From an uncultured Cytophagales bacterium (GTDB lineage: Bacteria; Bacteroidota; Bacteroidia; Cytophagales; Thermonemataceae), in NCBI GenBank assembly GCA_937911505.1, contig CALEMF010000015.1, forward strand, positions 62,001 to 126,000: a stretch of DNA of 64,000 bases. Reading direction: 5' to 3'. The position numbers and the translations under genes were made by a program. The notes under the pieces are model-generated. The model did not search any database and was not told the DNA's origin. It was given only the letters and a program-made list of their open reading frames with translations. Position 1 is the stretch's first letter. Every line of letters begins with the position of its first letter. Shown one piece after another: positions 17,921-25,852 of this stretch.

Positions 17921-18391
17921 ATGAGTTTGACAGCACAAAATGGCCATGTAGTGAAAGTACACTATACGGGTAAATTGACAGACGGAAAGGTATTCGATTC
18001 TTCAGAAGGAAGAGATCCCTTAGAGTTTACCTTAGGGAAGCAGCAGATGATTGTTGGGTTTGAAGAAGGAATACTAGGAATGGCTGTAGGAGAAGAAAAA
18101 GTCTTGGAAATACCGCATAGCAAAGGGTACGGTGAGGTAAGGCAGGATCTAATCGCTGAATTTTCTAAGGAACAGCTTCCTAAAGATATGGAAGTGAATG
18201 TAGGCGGTAAAATCGGCGTAACAGTGGCCAATGGTCAACAAATTCCAGCAGTAATTGTAGAGGTAAAAGACGAAAGTATTATCATAGATGCCAACCACGA
18301 GTTAGCCGGGAAAGACCTCGTATTTGAAGTAAAACTCGTTGACATACAAACTCCAGACGAATCTAGCAAGTCGCCATTACTTTTTGACTAA
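17921..18391 (+). CDS. FKBP-type peptidyl-prolyl cis-trans isomerase, SlyD-like
   Basis: Prolyl isomerase/chaperone of the SlyD group. The FKBP part starts VKVHYTGKLTDGKVFDSSEGRDPLEFTLGKQQMIVGFEEGILGM (about 10-53). An IF (insert-in-flap) domain follows (about 66-130, IPHSKGYGEVRQDLIAEFSKEQLP to IIIDANHELAGKDL), and then the returning strand LVFEVKLVDI. It is 156 residues and lacks the His-rich metal-binding tail of E. coli SlyD. It is cytosolic, with no signal peptide. It is followed by a probable hairpin terminator at about 18418-18438. Confidence 0.93.
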   Translation: MSLTAQNGHVVKVHYTGKLTDGKVFDSSEGRDPLEFTLGKQQMIVGFEEGILGMAVGEEKVLEIPHSKGYGEVRQDLIAEFSKEQLPKDMEVNVGGKIGVTVANGQQIPAVIVEVKDESIIIDANHELAGKDLVFEVKLVDIQTPDESSKSPLLFD

Positions 18392-18417
18392 TAAAAGAGA
18401 CAATCCACTTGAAAGTC

Positions 18418-18438
18418 AGCCCCAGTGCTGGCTTTTTT
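18418..18438 (+). terminator. probable Rho-independent terminator after the FKBP gene
   Basis: CCAG (18422-18425) pairs with CTGG (18428-18431), or AGCC..AG pairs with CTGGCT with two bulged C; a run of six T follows at 18433-18438. It lies 27 bp after the FKBP stop and separates that gene from the exporter operon. Confidence 0.5.
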
Positions 18439-18467
18439 GTTGCACCAAATCGTTTGAACTTTTTCCT

Positions 18468-18475
18468 TATTTTTG
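18468..18475 (+). promoter_or_regulatory. candidate -7 box for the exporter operon
   Basis: TATTTTTG matches TAnnTTTG, 35 bp before the ATG at 18511 and just after the preceding terminator. TTTG elements upstream are at 11 and 28 nt, not the ideal 19, so the -33 part is uncertain. Confidence 0.35.
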
Positions 18476-18510
18476 GGTTTGATAGTAAGACTATTATCTA
18501 AGATAAATCG

Positions 18511-20802
18511 ATGAACAGCACCCATGTAGAGCGCGTCATAAAAGAATTTGCTGACAAGCTCGGCCACGAATACAATTATTTCGATCTAAAAGAGAAATAC
18601 GCCGAAAATATCACCTATACTGCCCAGGATTTAGAACTATTTATTGAACACCTGATTCGTAAAGGAGAGAAGATTAATATCACAGTACTACGCGATTACT
18701 TCAAAATAGAAGAGTTTGCTGAAATCGCCAACAGTGCTGAGTTCCCTGCCTTGGTATTCTTAAAAGAAGAAGAAGAGTTAATGCCTATCCTGTTGTACAG
18801 AGATACCAAAGGCAACTTTATAGGCTTCAATATTCAAACAGAGGAAACCATACCCGCTGATCAAGTAGAAACCTTGACAAAAAAGTTTGTCACCTACGAG
18901 AACAGCCCAGAGCTAGAGAAGAATGGTCAGATTATCGTGATCACTGCTTTCCCGCTACGCTATCTCGACGAAGAGTATTACGAGAAAGATCAGAAAGACA
19001 TAAAACTGACACCTCTGAAAAGGCTGTACCGCCTTTTGCTTACTGAACGTAAAGATATTGTGTACATTTATGTCTATGCCATTGTAGTAGGGCTCATAAG
19101 CCTTTCTCTACCTTTAGGTATACAAGCCATCATAGAGCTGATTAGAGGTGGGGTGGTGTTTAGCTCTATCGTAGTGCTCATCTCTCTGGTTATCATTGGG
19201 GTCATCATTACAGGCGGTCTGCAAATTATGCAGATCACCCTAGTGGAGATACTGCAACAGCGTGTATTTGCCAAGGCGGCTTTTGAGTTTTCATACAGGC
19301 TACCACGTATGCGCTCAGAGTACTTACGTAAGTACTATCCACCTGAGCTGATGAATCGTTTTTTTGATATTCTTACTATCCAGAAAGGACTTCCTAAGCT
19401 ACTAGTAGATATCACAGGCGCGATCATTCAGATTCTCTTTGGATTGTTATTATTGTCTTTTTATCACCCTTTCTTTCTAGTGTTTGCCATTCTTGTAGTA
19501 GGCGTATTTTTTCTTATCTTCTACTACACAGGACCAAAGGGTTTAGCCGCTAGCTTAAAAGAATCCTCTTACAAGTATAAAACGGCTGCTTGGCTACAAG
19601 AAGTAGGGAGAACCATCGACTCCTTCCGACTAGCAGGTAACTCTAACCTACATTTAGAGAAGATGGATGAGAATGTTAATAACTACCTGTTTTACCGTAA
19701 AAAACACTTTAAGGTGCTGGTATCACAGTTTAGTTACATTGTCGTTTTCAAAACACTCATTACAGGTGGGTTACTAGTCATAGGAACCATCCTTGTGGTA
19801 GATCGCCAGATTAACTTGGGTCAATTTGTGGCTTCGGAAGTAGTGATTATCTTGGTAGTAACAGCCGTAGAGAAGCTCATTGTCAATATGGACACTATCT
19901 ACGATTTACTCACTGCCGTAGAAAAAGTAGGGAAGGTAACCGATGTGCCACTAGAGCGTCAAGATGGGCTCAAAATAGATCTTACGAAAGAGAACAAGGG
20001 ATTGGATATTCACGTAAAGGATTTAAAGTACAAATATGCCGACGAGAAGAGCTACATCATTGACGGATTAGACTTGGACATCAAAGCTGGAGAAAAACTC
20101 TGTATAGCAGGTGCCAGTGGTTCAGGAAGACAGACTTTGGTACGCATCCTCTCTGGCTCCCTTTCTGGCTACGAAGGAGTAGTCAATATAGGAGGGCACT
20201 CTCTGAGAGATGTAAGTGTTTATAGTATTAGATCAGTCATTGAAAATAACTTTATCAAAGATGAGATATTCGCAGGTACGTTATTAGACAATATCACTTT
20301 AGGCAGAGTAGGTATTACTTATAAAGATGTGCTATGGGCGATAGAAAGTATAGGTTTGAAAGACTACATAGATCATTTACCAGAGGGGCTCTATACAGAA
20401 TTGGTAGCGCCTGAGCGAGAGCTTACCGCAGATGTAGCTCATAAAATTGCGTTAGCACGTTGTGTAGCTTCTCGGCCACGTTTGCTGGTCATTAATGATC
20501 ATTTTCAAGAGATACACACAGTAGATAAGATGAAAATTATCAGATTCTTAGAAGAGAAAGAAAATCCTTGGACACTCCTCGTTATTTCTAATGATTTGTC
20601 TTTTCTTACTACTTGTGATCACGTAGTGTTTATGCACAAAGGAAAGTTGGTAGACAAAGGAAGCTATCAAGAATTATTGGAAAATGAATTCTTTAGAAAC
20701 GCAATTTCTGAAGAAAACGTATTGTTAGATATATTGAAAAATGTAACCCCCACCCGTAAAGGAAGAGATATCAATAATGGTGGTGGGAGAGATGAGTCGT
20801 AA
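18511..20802 (+). CDS. ABC half-exporter with a degenerate (pseudo-ATPase) nucleotide-binding domain
   Basis: Layout: a soluble N-terminal region (1-180) that may be a relic of a C39-like domain, a membrane domain of about five to six helices (about 183-455), and an ABC-ATPase fold (about 497-735). The fold is recognisable but the catalytic motifs are not: Walker A is GASGSGRQT (534-542, Lys to Arg540, Ser to Gln541); Walker B ends LLVINDH (catalytic Glu replaced by His664); the LSGGQ position reads LTADVAHK (638-645); the switch His is Asn694 (VISND); and the Q-loop Gln is not seen (VIENN). It is the first gene of a three-gene unit with a HlyD adaptor (22-bp gap) and TolC, i.e. type I secretion architecture. 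The normal role would be export across both membranes; with this NBD it is unlikely to hydrolyse ATP by the usual mechanism. The frame is intact and long, which argues against a pseudogene. Confidence 0.88.
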   Translation: MNSTHVERVIKEFADKLGHEYNYFDLKEKYAENITYTAQDLELFIEHLIRKGEKINITVLRDYFKIEEFAEIANSAEFPALVFLKEEEELMPILLYRDTKGNFIGFNIQTEETIPADQVETLTKKFVTYENSPELEKNGQIIVITAFPLRYLDEEYYEKDQKDIKLTPLKRLYRLLLTERKDIVYIYVYAIVVGLISLSLPLGIQAIIELIRGGVVFSSIVVLISLVIIGVIITGGLQIMQITLVEILQQRVFAKAAFEFSYRLPRMRSEYLRKYYPPELMNRFFDILTIQKGLPKLLVDITGAIIQILFGLLLLSFYHPFFLVFAILVVGVFFLIFYYTGPKGLAASLKESSYKYKTAAWLQEVGRTIDSFRLAGNSNLHLEKMDENVNNYLFYRKKHFKVLVSQFSYIVVFKTLITGGLLVIGTILVVDRQINLGQFVASEVVIILVVTAVEKLIVNMDTIYDLLTAVEKVGKVTDVPLERQDGLKIDLTKENKGLDIHVKDLKYKYADEKSYIIDGLDLDIKAGEKLCIAGASGSGRQTLVRILSGSLSGYEGVVNIGGHSLRDVSVYSIRSVIENNFIKDEIFAGTLLDNITLGRVGITYKDVLWAIESIGLKDYIDHLPEGLYTELVAPERELTADVAHKIALARCVASRPRLLVINDHFQEIHTVDKMKIIRFLEEKENPWTLLVISNDLSFLTTCDHVVFMHKGKLVDKGSYQELLENEFFRNAISEENVLLDILKNVTPTRKGRDINNGGGRDES

Positions 20803-20824
20803 AATCAGCTAAGTTTATAAAAAG

Positions 20825-22195
20825 ATGTTAGGAATTTCTAATCAAAAAGTAGATAAAACCGTCGTAGAGAAAAAAGTATATTCTCTAAAGCTGCTCCAAA
20901 CGCCTCGCTCCGGAAGAGTATTGGCCTATTGGATTGTAGGACTTTCTATTGTCATTATATTCTGTCTATTTTTACCTTGGCAGCAAAATATAGAAGGCAC
21001 TGGAAGCATTACAGCGCTTACACCACAAGACCGCCCTCAGGAAGTTCCTAGTGTTATTGCAGGACAGATCAGAAGATGGCACATACAAGAAGGACAGTTT
21101 ATTTCTGAAGGAGATACCATTTTAGTACTCTCAGAGGTAAAGGCAGAGTACTTCGATCCTGAGCAATTAGTAAGGCTAAGGGAACAAGTAGATGCTAAAG
21201 AAGATGCTATTGATGCTACCAGAGATAATATTAGAGCGATTGACGTACAGATCAGTGCGCTAGAAACTGGTTTAGGGCTGAGCCTCGACAAAGCAAGGAA
21301 TAAACTGCGACAAGCCCGCTTTAAAGTAACGAGCGACAGTGCAGACTTTGAGGCTATAAAGCGACAGTTATTCTTACAAGAAGATTTATTTAAACGCTCT
21401 AACAGCCAGTATGAAAAAGGACTGATGTCTCTTAACGAATACCAGAGTAGAGAAGCCAAGCTTCAAGAAATGCGGGCAAAAGTAGTGGCTACACAAAATA
21501 AGTATGCAGTAAGCCAACAGGAACTCATCAATGCCCGTATTGAGCTTAACTCCCTACAAGCAGAGTACCAAGAAAAAATATTCAAAGCGCAGTCGGATAA
21601 AAGCTACTACCAAACCTACTTGGCGACTTCGCAAGGGGAGCTCTCTGAAAGTAGGAATAAATATGCCAATATAGATATCAGAACAAACCAGTACGTCATT
21701 AGAGCACCACAAGACGGGTTTATTGTAAAAACGCTTAGGGCTGGAATAGGAGAAAACATCAAAGAAGGTGATGCAGTGGTAACCATACAGCCTGCACGAC
21801 CTCGTGTTGCGGTAGAACTATACGTAAGAGCGATGGACGTACCGCTGGTTACGAGAGGGCGTGAGGTACGCTTAGAGTTCGATGGATGGCCCGCTTTACA
21901 GTTTTCTGGTTGGCCCAACGTAAGTGTAGGTACTTTTGGAGGGGTAGTAACGGTGATAGACCAAGTAGGCAGTGAAAAAGGAGAGTACCGACTCCTTATA
22001 ACACCCAAAGAGGGCGAAAACGAACAAGAATGGCCTGAACAACTCCGTTTGGGTGCGGGTGCATACGGCTGGGTAATGCTAGAAGATGTACCTGTATGGT
22101 ATGAGATATGGCGTAGATTCAACGGATTCCCGCCAAGTTTATATGAAGCGCCAGGGGGAGAAGAGAAAAAGGAACCGGTGCAAGCCAAGAAATAA
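20825..22195 (+). CDS. HlyD-family membrane fusion (periplasmic adaptor) protein
   Basis: A cytoplasmic start and one membrane helix (about 37-57, AYWIVGLSIVIIFCLFL) lead into a periplasmic adaptor. A lipoyl-like half-domain is seen at about 80-105 (GQIRRWHIQEGQFISEGDTILVLSE), a long coiled-coil hairpin at about 110-290, and the second lipoyl half and beta-barrel at about 290-410 (YVIRAPQDGFIVKTLRAGIGENIKEGDAVVTIQP). Such proteins bridge an inner-membrane exporter and TolC. The length of 456 residues is normal. It starts 22 bp after the exporter gene and ends 105 bp before the TolC gene, so all three probably form one tripartite machine. Confidence 0.95.
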   Translation: MLGISNQKVDKTVVEKKVYSLKLLQTPRSGRVLAYWIVGLSIVIIFCLFLPWQQNIEGTGSITALTPQDRPQEVPSVIAGQIRRWHIQEGQFISEGDTILVLSEVKAEYFDPEQLVRLREQVDAKEDAIDATRDNIRAIDVQISALETGLGLSLDKARNKLRQARFKVTSDSADFEAIKRQLFLQEDLFKRSNSQYEKGLMSLNEYQSREAKLQEMRAKVVATQNKYAVSQQELINARIELNSLQAEYQEKIFKAQSDKSYYQTYLATSQGELSESRNKYANIDIRTNQYVIRAPQDGFIVKTLRAGIGENIKEGDAVVTIQPARPRVAVELYVRAMDVPLVTRGREVRLEFDGWPALQFSGWPNVSVGTFGGVVTVIDQVGSEKGEYRLLITPKEGENEQEWPEQLRLGAGAYGWVMLEDVPVWYEIWRRFNGFPPSLYEAPGGEEKKEPVQAKK

Positions 22196-22216
22196 AATCA
22201 CTCAACCTTAGCCATG

Positions 22217-22238
22217 ACCCCAACCACCAAGTTGGGGT
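22217..22238 (+). other. perfect 8-bp hairpin between the HlyD and TolC genes
   Basis: ACCCCAAC (22217-22224) and GTTGGGGT (22231-22238) form a perfect 8-bp stem with a 6-nt loop. No T-run follows, so it is not a standard terminator. It may set relative expression within the operon by mRNA processing or partial attenuation. Confidence 0.45.
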
Positions 22239-22300
22239 TATTAATGTAACCAAAGTACCTAAAAATGATTATGCTTGGGCATAGTCGAAAATAATTTTAT

Positions 22301-23725
22301 ATGAAACGAGTAGGACTTTTTAGCGTTTTACTTTCTTTAGCCCTCTTTACTCAAGCGCAAGTAGATACCACACAGCAAGTATTTAGATTAGACGATCTAT
22401 ACCAGCGGATGTTACTGCATCATCCTATTACCAAACAGAGTAATCTCATTACAGAAATTGCTCAAAGAGAACTCTTGATGATGCGGGGTGGGTTTGATCC
22501 AAAATTAGAAGCAGATTACAATACCAAAGAGCTAGATGGTACCTTTTACTATAGCTATTGGGATGCCGCCCTTAAAATACCCGCTTGGATAGGAGAATTT
22601 AAAGTGGGCTACGAACTGAATGAAGGAGACTTGATTTCTGCTGAAAATAAGACCCCTAGTGGAGGAACCTGGTATGCAGGAGTTTCAGTACCTATAGGAC
22701 GAAATCTTCTCATAGATGCCCGTAGAAATGCCCTAAGACAAGCGCAGCTTTTACAGGAAATTGCAGAGGCAGATCGTATCAAAGAAATCAATAAGCTGTT
22801 CTTAGAAGCTACTAAGGCTTATTGGGATTGGTACATTGCTTACAATGAATATGAATTTCGTCAAGAAGCTTATAGATTAGCTGAAGTACGTTTTCAAGGT
22901 ACTAAAGACAGGGTATATGGAGGAGATGTGGCACCTATCGACTCTGTAGAGGCAAAAATCAATTTACAAGATAGAGACATTAGCCTGAGGCAAGCAAGGG
23001 TCGATGCCAATAACGCACGGCTTATTCTTTCTAACTACCTTTGGGCAGAAGATAATGTGCCCTTGGAAATCCCAGCAGATGCACAACCCCAAGATTTTGA
23101 TATTTATAATCGTTTTCTAGATGAAAGCGCTTTACAACAACTGGTTGCCTTTGCGCAAGAGAATCATCCAGAACTGATAAAGCTGAATTTCAAACTAAAG
23201 CAATTGGCTATCGAACAACGATTTGCTCGTGATCGCCTCAAGCCAGACATCAATGTAAACTACAATTTTTTAACGGGTAACCCCATAGAGACAAGCGAAT
23301 TTGGTGGTGATTATGCTACAAATAATTATAAGTTCGGCTTTGACTTTAGTTTCCCTTTGTTCTTACGAAAAGAGCGAGGAAAAAGCCAGCAAGTACAATT
23401 AAAGCTTAACCAGACCTCTTTTGAGCGTACCCAAACAAGTAGAGATATCATTACGGAGATCAACACGGTATATAATGAAATGCGTATTCTTCAAGAGAAT
23501 GTACGCCAGCAAGAAGAAATGGTAGAAAACTATCAGACCTTGACGGAAGGAGAATACATCAAGTTTCAGAATGGAGAAAGCTCTGTGTTCTTAATCAACT
23601 CTCGAGAAGTAAGCCTCATTGAATCGCAGATAAAACTAGTTTCCTTTAGAGCAAAGTACGAAAAAGAAAAAGCCACTTTAATTTGGGCAGCAGGGCAAAG
23701 ACTCTGGGAGCAACCTCAAGAGTAA
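22301..23725 (+). CDS. TolC-family outer membrane efflux protein
   Basis: Outer-membrane channel-tunnel of tripartite exporters. The signal peptide MKRVGLFSVLLSLALFTQAQ (1-20) is followed by the two OEP repeats typical of TolC (about 40-240 and 265-460), rich in long amphipathic helices such as ALRQAQLLQEIAEADRIKEINKLFLEATKAYWDWY and the C-terminal INTVYNEMRILQENVRQQEEMVENYQ. The length of 474 residues is normal for Bacteroidota TolC proteins. It is third in the exporter unit, after a 105-bp gap that contains a hairpin. The frame is intact. Confidence 0.94.
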   Translation: MKRVGLFSVLLSLALFTQAQVDTTQQVFRLDDLYQRMLLHHPITKQSNLITEIAQRELLMMRGGFDPKLEADYNTKELDGTFYYSYWDAALKIPAWIGEFKVGYELNEGDLISAENKTPSGGTWYAGVSVPIGRNLLIDARRNALRQAQLLQEIAEADRIKEINKLFLEATKAYWDWYIAYNEYEFRQEAYRLAEVRFQGTKDRVYGGDVAPIDSVEAKINLQDRDISLRQARVDANNARLILSNYLWAEDNVPLEIPADAQPQDFDIYNRFLDESALQQLVAFAQENHPELIKLNFKLKQLAIEQRFARDRLKPDINVNYNFLTGNPIETSEFGGDYATNNYKFGFDFSFPLFLRKERGKSQQVQLKLNQTSFERTQTSRDIITEINTVYNEMRILQENVRQQEEMVENYQTLTEGEYIKFQNGESSVFLINSREVSLIESQIKLVSFRAKYEKEKATLIWAAGQRLWEQPQE

Positions 23726-23800
23726 AGCTTGCTTAGATGCTGTATAGAAGTTGCTAATACTACTTACAAGTCGTAGTTTTGACAAACTAATTTTATTATT

Positions 23801-24307
23801 ATGGCGCATCCTAAAGTAGGGATCATCATGGGAAGCAAATCTGATTTGCCGATTATGCAGGCAGCTATTGAGGTAATGAAAGACTTTGCTATTCCTTACG
23901 AAGTAAACATTGTATCGGCCCACCGCACCCCCGGTCGTATGTTCCGATATGCAGAAGAAGCCGAAAACAAAGGCTTAAAACTGATTATTGCAGGCGCTGG
24001 CGGTGCTGCTCATCTACCTGGTATGGTAGCCTCGCTTACTACGCTACCAGTAATTGGCGTACCTGTAAAATCTCGTAACTCCATAGATGGCTGGGATTCT
24101 GTACTCTCTATTTTACAAATGCCCGCGGGCGTACCTGTGGCTACAGTAGCTTTAAATGGCGCACAGAATGCAGGGCTTTTAGCTGCACAGATGATAGCTA
24201 TGAGCGACCCAGCCATAGCACAGAAGGTAGCCCAATACAAAGCACAGCTTAAAGAAAAGATCGCCCAACAACAGCGCGAATTGGACGAGGAAACCAAAGA
24301 TGTTTAG
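23801..24307 (+). CDS. purE: N5-carboxyaminoimidazole ribonucleotide mutase
   Basis: Class I PurE of purine synthesis, converting N5-CAIR to CAIR. Signature blocks are GIIMGSKSDLPIM (7-19), VSAHRTPGRM (about 44-53), AGAGGAAHLPGM (about 67-78), PVIGVPV and the C-terminal GWDSVLSILQMPAGVPVATVALNGAQNAGLLA. The length of 168 residues is normal. The partner purK is not in the window. It follows the TolC gene by 75 bp; a weak ACTAC/GTAGT hairpin in that gap could end the upstream transcript. Confidence 0.97.
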   Translation: MAHPKVGIIMGSKSDLPIMQAAIEVMKDFAIPYEVNIVSAHRTPGRMFRYAEEAENKGLKLIIAGAGGAAHLPGMVASLTTLPVIGVPVKSRNSIDGWDSVLSILQMPAGVPVATVALNGAQNAGLLAAQMIAMSDPAIAQKVAQYKAQLKEKIAQQQRELDEETKDV

Positions 24308-24330
24308 GCTAAAATAAGCTCAAAGGTGTT

Positions 24331-24687
24331 TTAATGAGTGTTATTAGCCTTATTGAGTACACTGCCGAAGTATTTTTCTCGCGCGGCTTGATCGTCGAGG
24401 TGATTATTTTTAATAGCCCACGCTATCTCGAAGAGTTCTAATAAATAAGACATCGCCACAACTCTAGTGGGATCTCCCGGAGCACAATGAAAGCCTGCTC
24501 CCTCAGCAACTGCGTAGCCTTTACCCTGATCAGTCAAGGTTACAAAAACAATAGTTTTGGCATCTGCACCAGACTCGCCTTCTTCAGTGTCCCATCGCCA
24601 CCTTTCATTATCAGTGGCACCAACGTGAATCATACTTTCTTCTACTCGTACATAGTTGACTACAAGATGTGTGATAGGCTTACTCAT
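24331..24687 (-). CDS. hypothetical protein, no recognised domain
   Basis: A 118-residue, acidic, soluble protein that I do not recognise. It contains no signal peptide, no membrane segment and only scattered Cys/His (FHCAPGDP). Segments such as MIHVGATDNERWRWDTEEGESGADAKTIVFVTLTDQGKGY suggest a beta-rich first half and helical second half (VVAMSYLLELFEIAWAIKNNHLDDQAAREKYFG). It is convergent with purE (23 bp apart). The composition and clean frame support it being real, but the function is unknown. Confidence 0.6.
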   Translation of the reverse strand: MSKPITHLVVNYVRVEESMIHVGATDNERWRWDTEEGESGADAKTIVFVTLTDQGKGYAVAEGAGFHCAPGDPTRVVAMSYLLELFEIAWAIKNNHLDDQAAREKYFGSVLNKANNTH

Positions 24688-24813
24688 TTGACTATTTCAG
24701 TTTTATGATTACCAATGGTTTTGAGCAGTTGTAGAGGCTAATACTGGATTTTATAAATAGAGACAAAATTGAAAGTCTACATAAACTTTCAGAAGTAGGT
24801 AACAAGTAATGGC

Positions 24814-25818
24814 TTATTCCATTTGCTTTTTAATCCAACCCATCAATTCCTCTTTATCTATGGCGTTCCAAGTCGACTCTGGATTCTTTTTTTGTGATGC
24901 ATTGTCTTCGGGTTGTAAAACAATTAATTCTGTATGTTTATTTCCTGCAAGGGCTAACTCAGCCAATAGCCCCACCATATCTGGTGAATTATTGTCATAC
25001 ATTGTCTTGAGGTGTTTTTTGAGCCAATATTGTATAGCAGGTTCTATATAAGCCCTCACTGCATAGTTGGTATAAAACTTAATGTTTTCATTCTTTTCAT
25101 CAAAGTAGCTATAAGCTGAAAAGTCATAATAGCTTTCAGGGTTCGTTTTAGGGGTGCCTTTAAGGTGGGTCTCCAACATATAGTTTACAAAAGTCGGCTC
25201 CCACAGGTTGTTTCGCTTGTTTCTTTTCTCTCGATCAAATTTATACCATTCACTTGCCCAGTCCAAGACTGAATTACAAATCACGATACCTCTTACATTT
25301 AATTGAAACTCATAATTATCTTCCTTCATGAACTCAATATGTTTCAGGGCTCTATGCCCTGATAGGCCAATGCCGATGAAAAAGATATTCTTATTGGGTA
25401 AGTCGTACTTATTAAAGACTTGGTGTATTAATTTATGTGATGAAAGTGCAGCGTTTTTAGAAAAATAGAAGTCAAAAGGAATTTCGGTTGAAACAGATAA
25501 GACCGCAAAGCTACTTTCAGCAGCCTGACTATAAAGCTGCTTTGCGTTTTTATTCTTCTTATCGTATCCTGAGTCTTCTAGAAATATTAATACCCCTTTG
25601 ATCTCTTTTTCTTCAGGCAGCATAAGGGTATAACCACTTTGGATAAAGGGTAAAAAATCATTTTCTCCTGTCCCTATTCTTATACTATCATTACTCGCTT
25701 CTTCATATAACTCAATAATATCTTGTGAAAAAGATTCACAGTAACAGCTTATAAATAAAATAAGTAAGAAGAATAGCCTAAAAGCCTTATTTGTATGATT
25801 TTGTTCCTGATTATACAC
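24814..25818 (-). CDS. hypothetical exported protein with an alpha/beta-hydrolase-like core
   Basis: A 334-residue protein with an N-terminal hydrophobic stretch (AFRLFFLLILFISCYCESFSQ, about 12-32) that looks like a signal peptide. The middle has a hydrolase-like pattern: a strand, then IFFIGIGLSGHRALKHIEF (about 150-168), resembling a nucleophile elbow although it is not the textbook GxSxG. A preceding GVLIFLEDSGYDKKN segment fits the loop before the nucleophile strand. A secreted esterase/peptidase-like fold is therefore inferred, not certain. It lies 34 bp after lysS's stop on the same strand and may be read with it. Confidence 0.62.
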   Translation of the reverse strand: MYNQEQNHTNKAFRLFFLLILFISCYCESFSQDIIELYEEASNDSIRIGTGENDFLPFIQSGYTLMLPEEKEIKGVLIFLEDSGYDKKNKNAKQLYSQAAESSFAVLSVSTEIPFDFYFSKNAALSSHKLIHQVFNKYDLPNKNIFFIGIGLSGHRALKHIEFMKEDNYEFQLNVRGIVICNSVLDWASEWYKFDREKRNKRNNLWEPTFVNYMLETHLKGTPKTNPESYYDFSAYSYFDEKNENIKFYTNYAVRAYIEPAIQYWLKKHLKTMYDNNSPDMVGLLAELALAGNKHTELIVLQPEDNASQKKNPESTWNAIDKEELMGWIKKQME

Positions 25819-25852
25819 GATGTTTAAACAAGTAACTACTTAACAAATTGTA

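Noticed and set aside
21616-22188. 190-codon minus-strand frame in the HlyD gene
   Set aside because: Overlaps the clearly coding plus-strand HlyD gene; product is Ser/Pro/Thr-rich without motifs.
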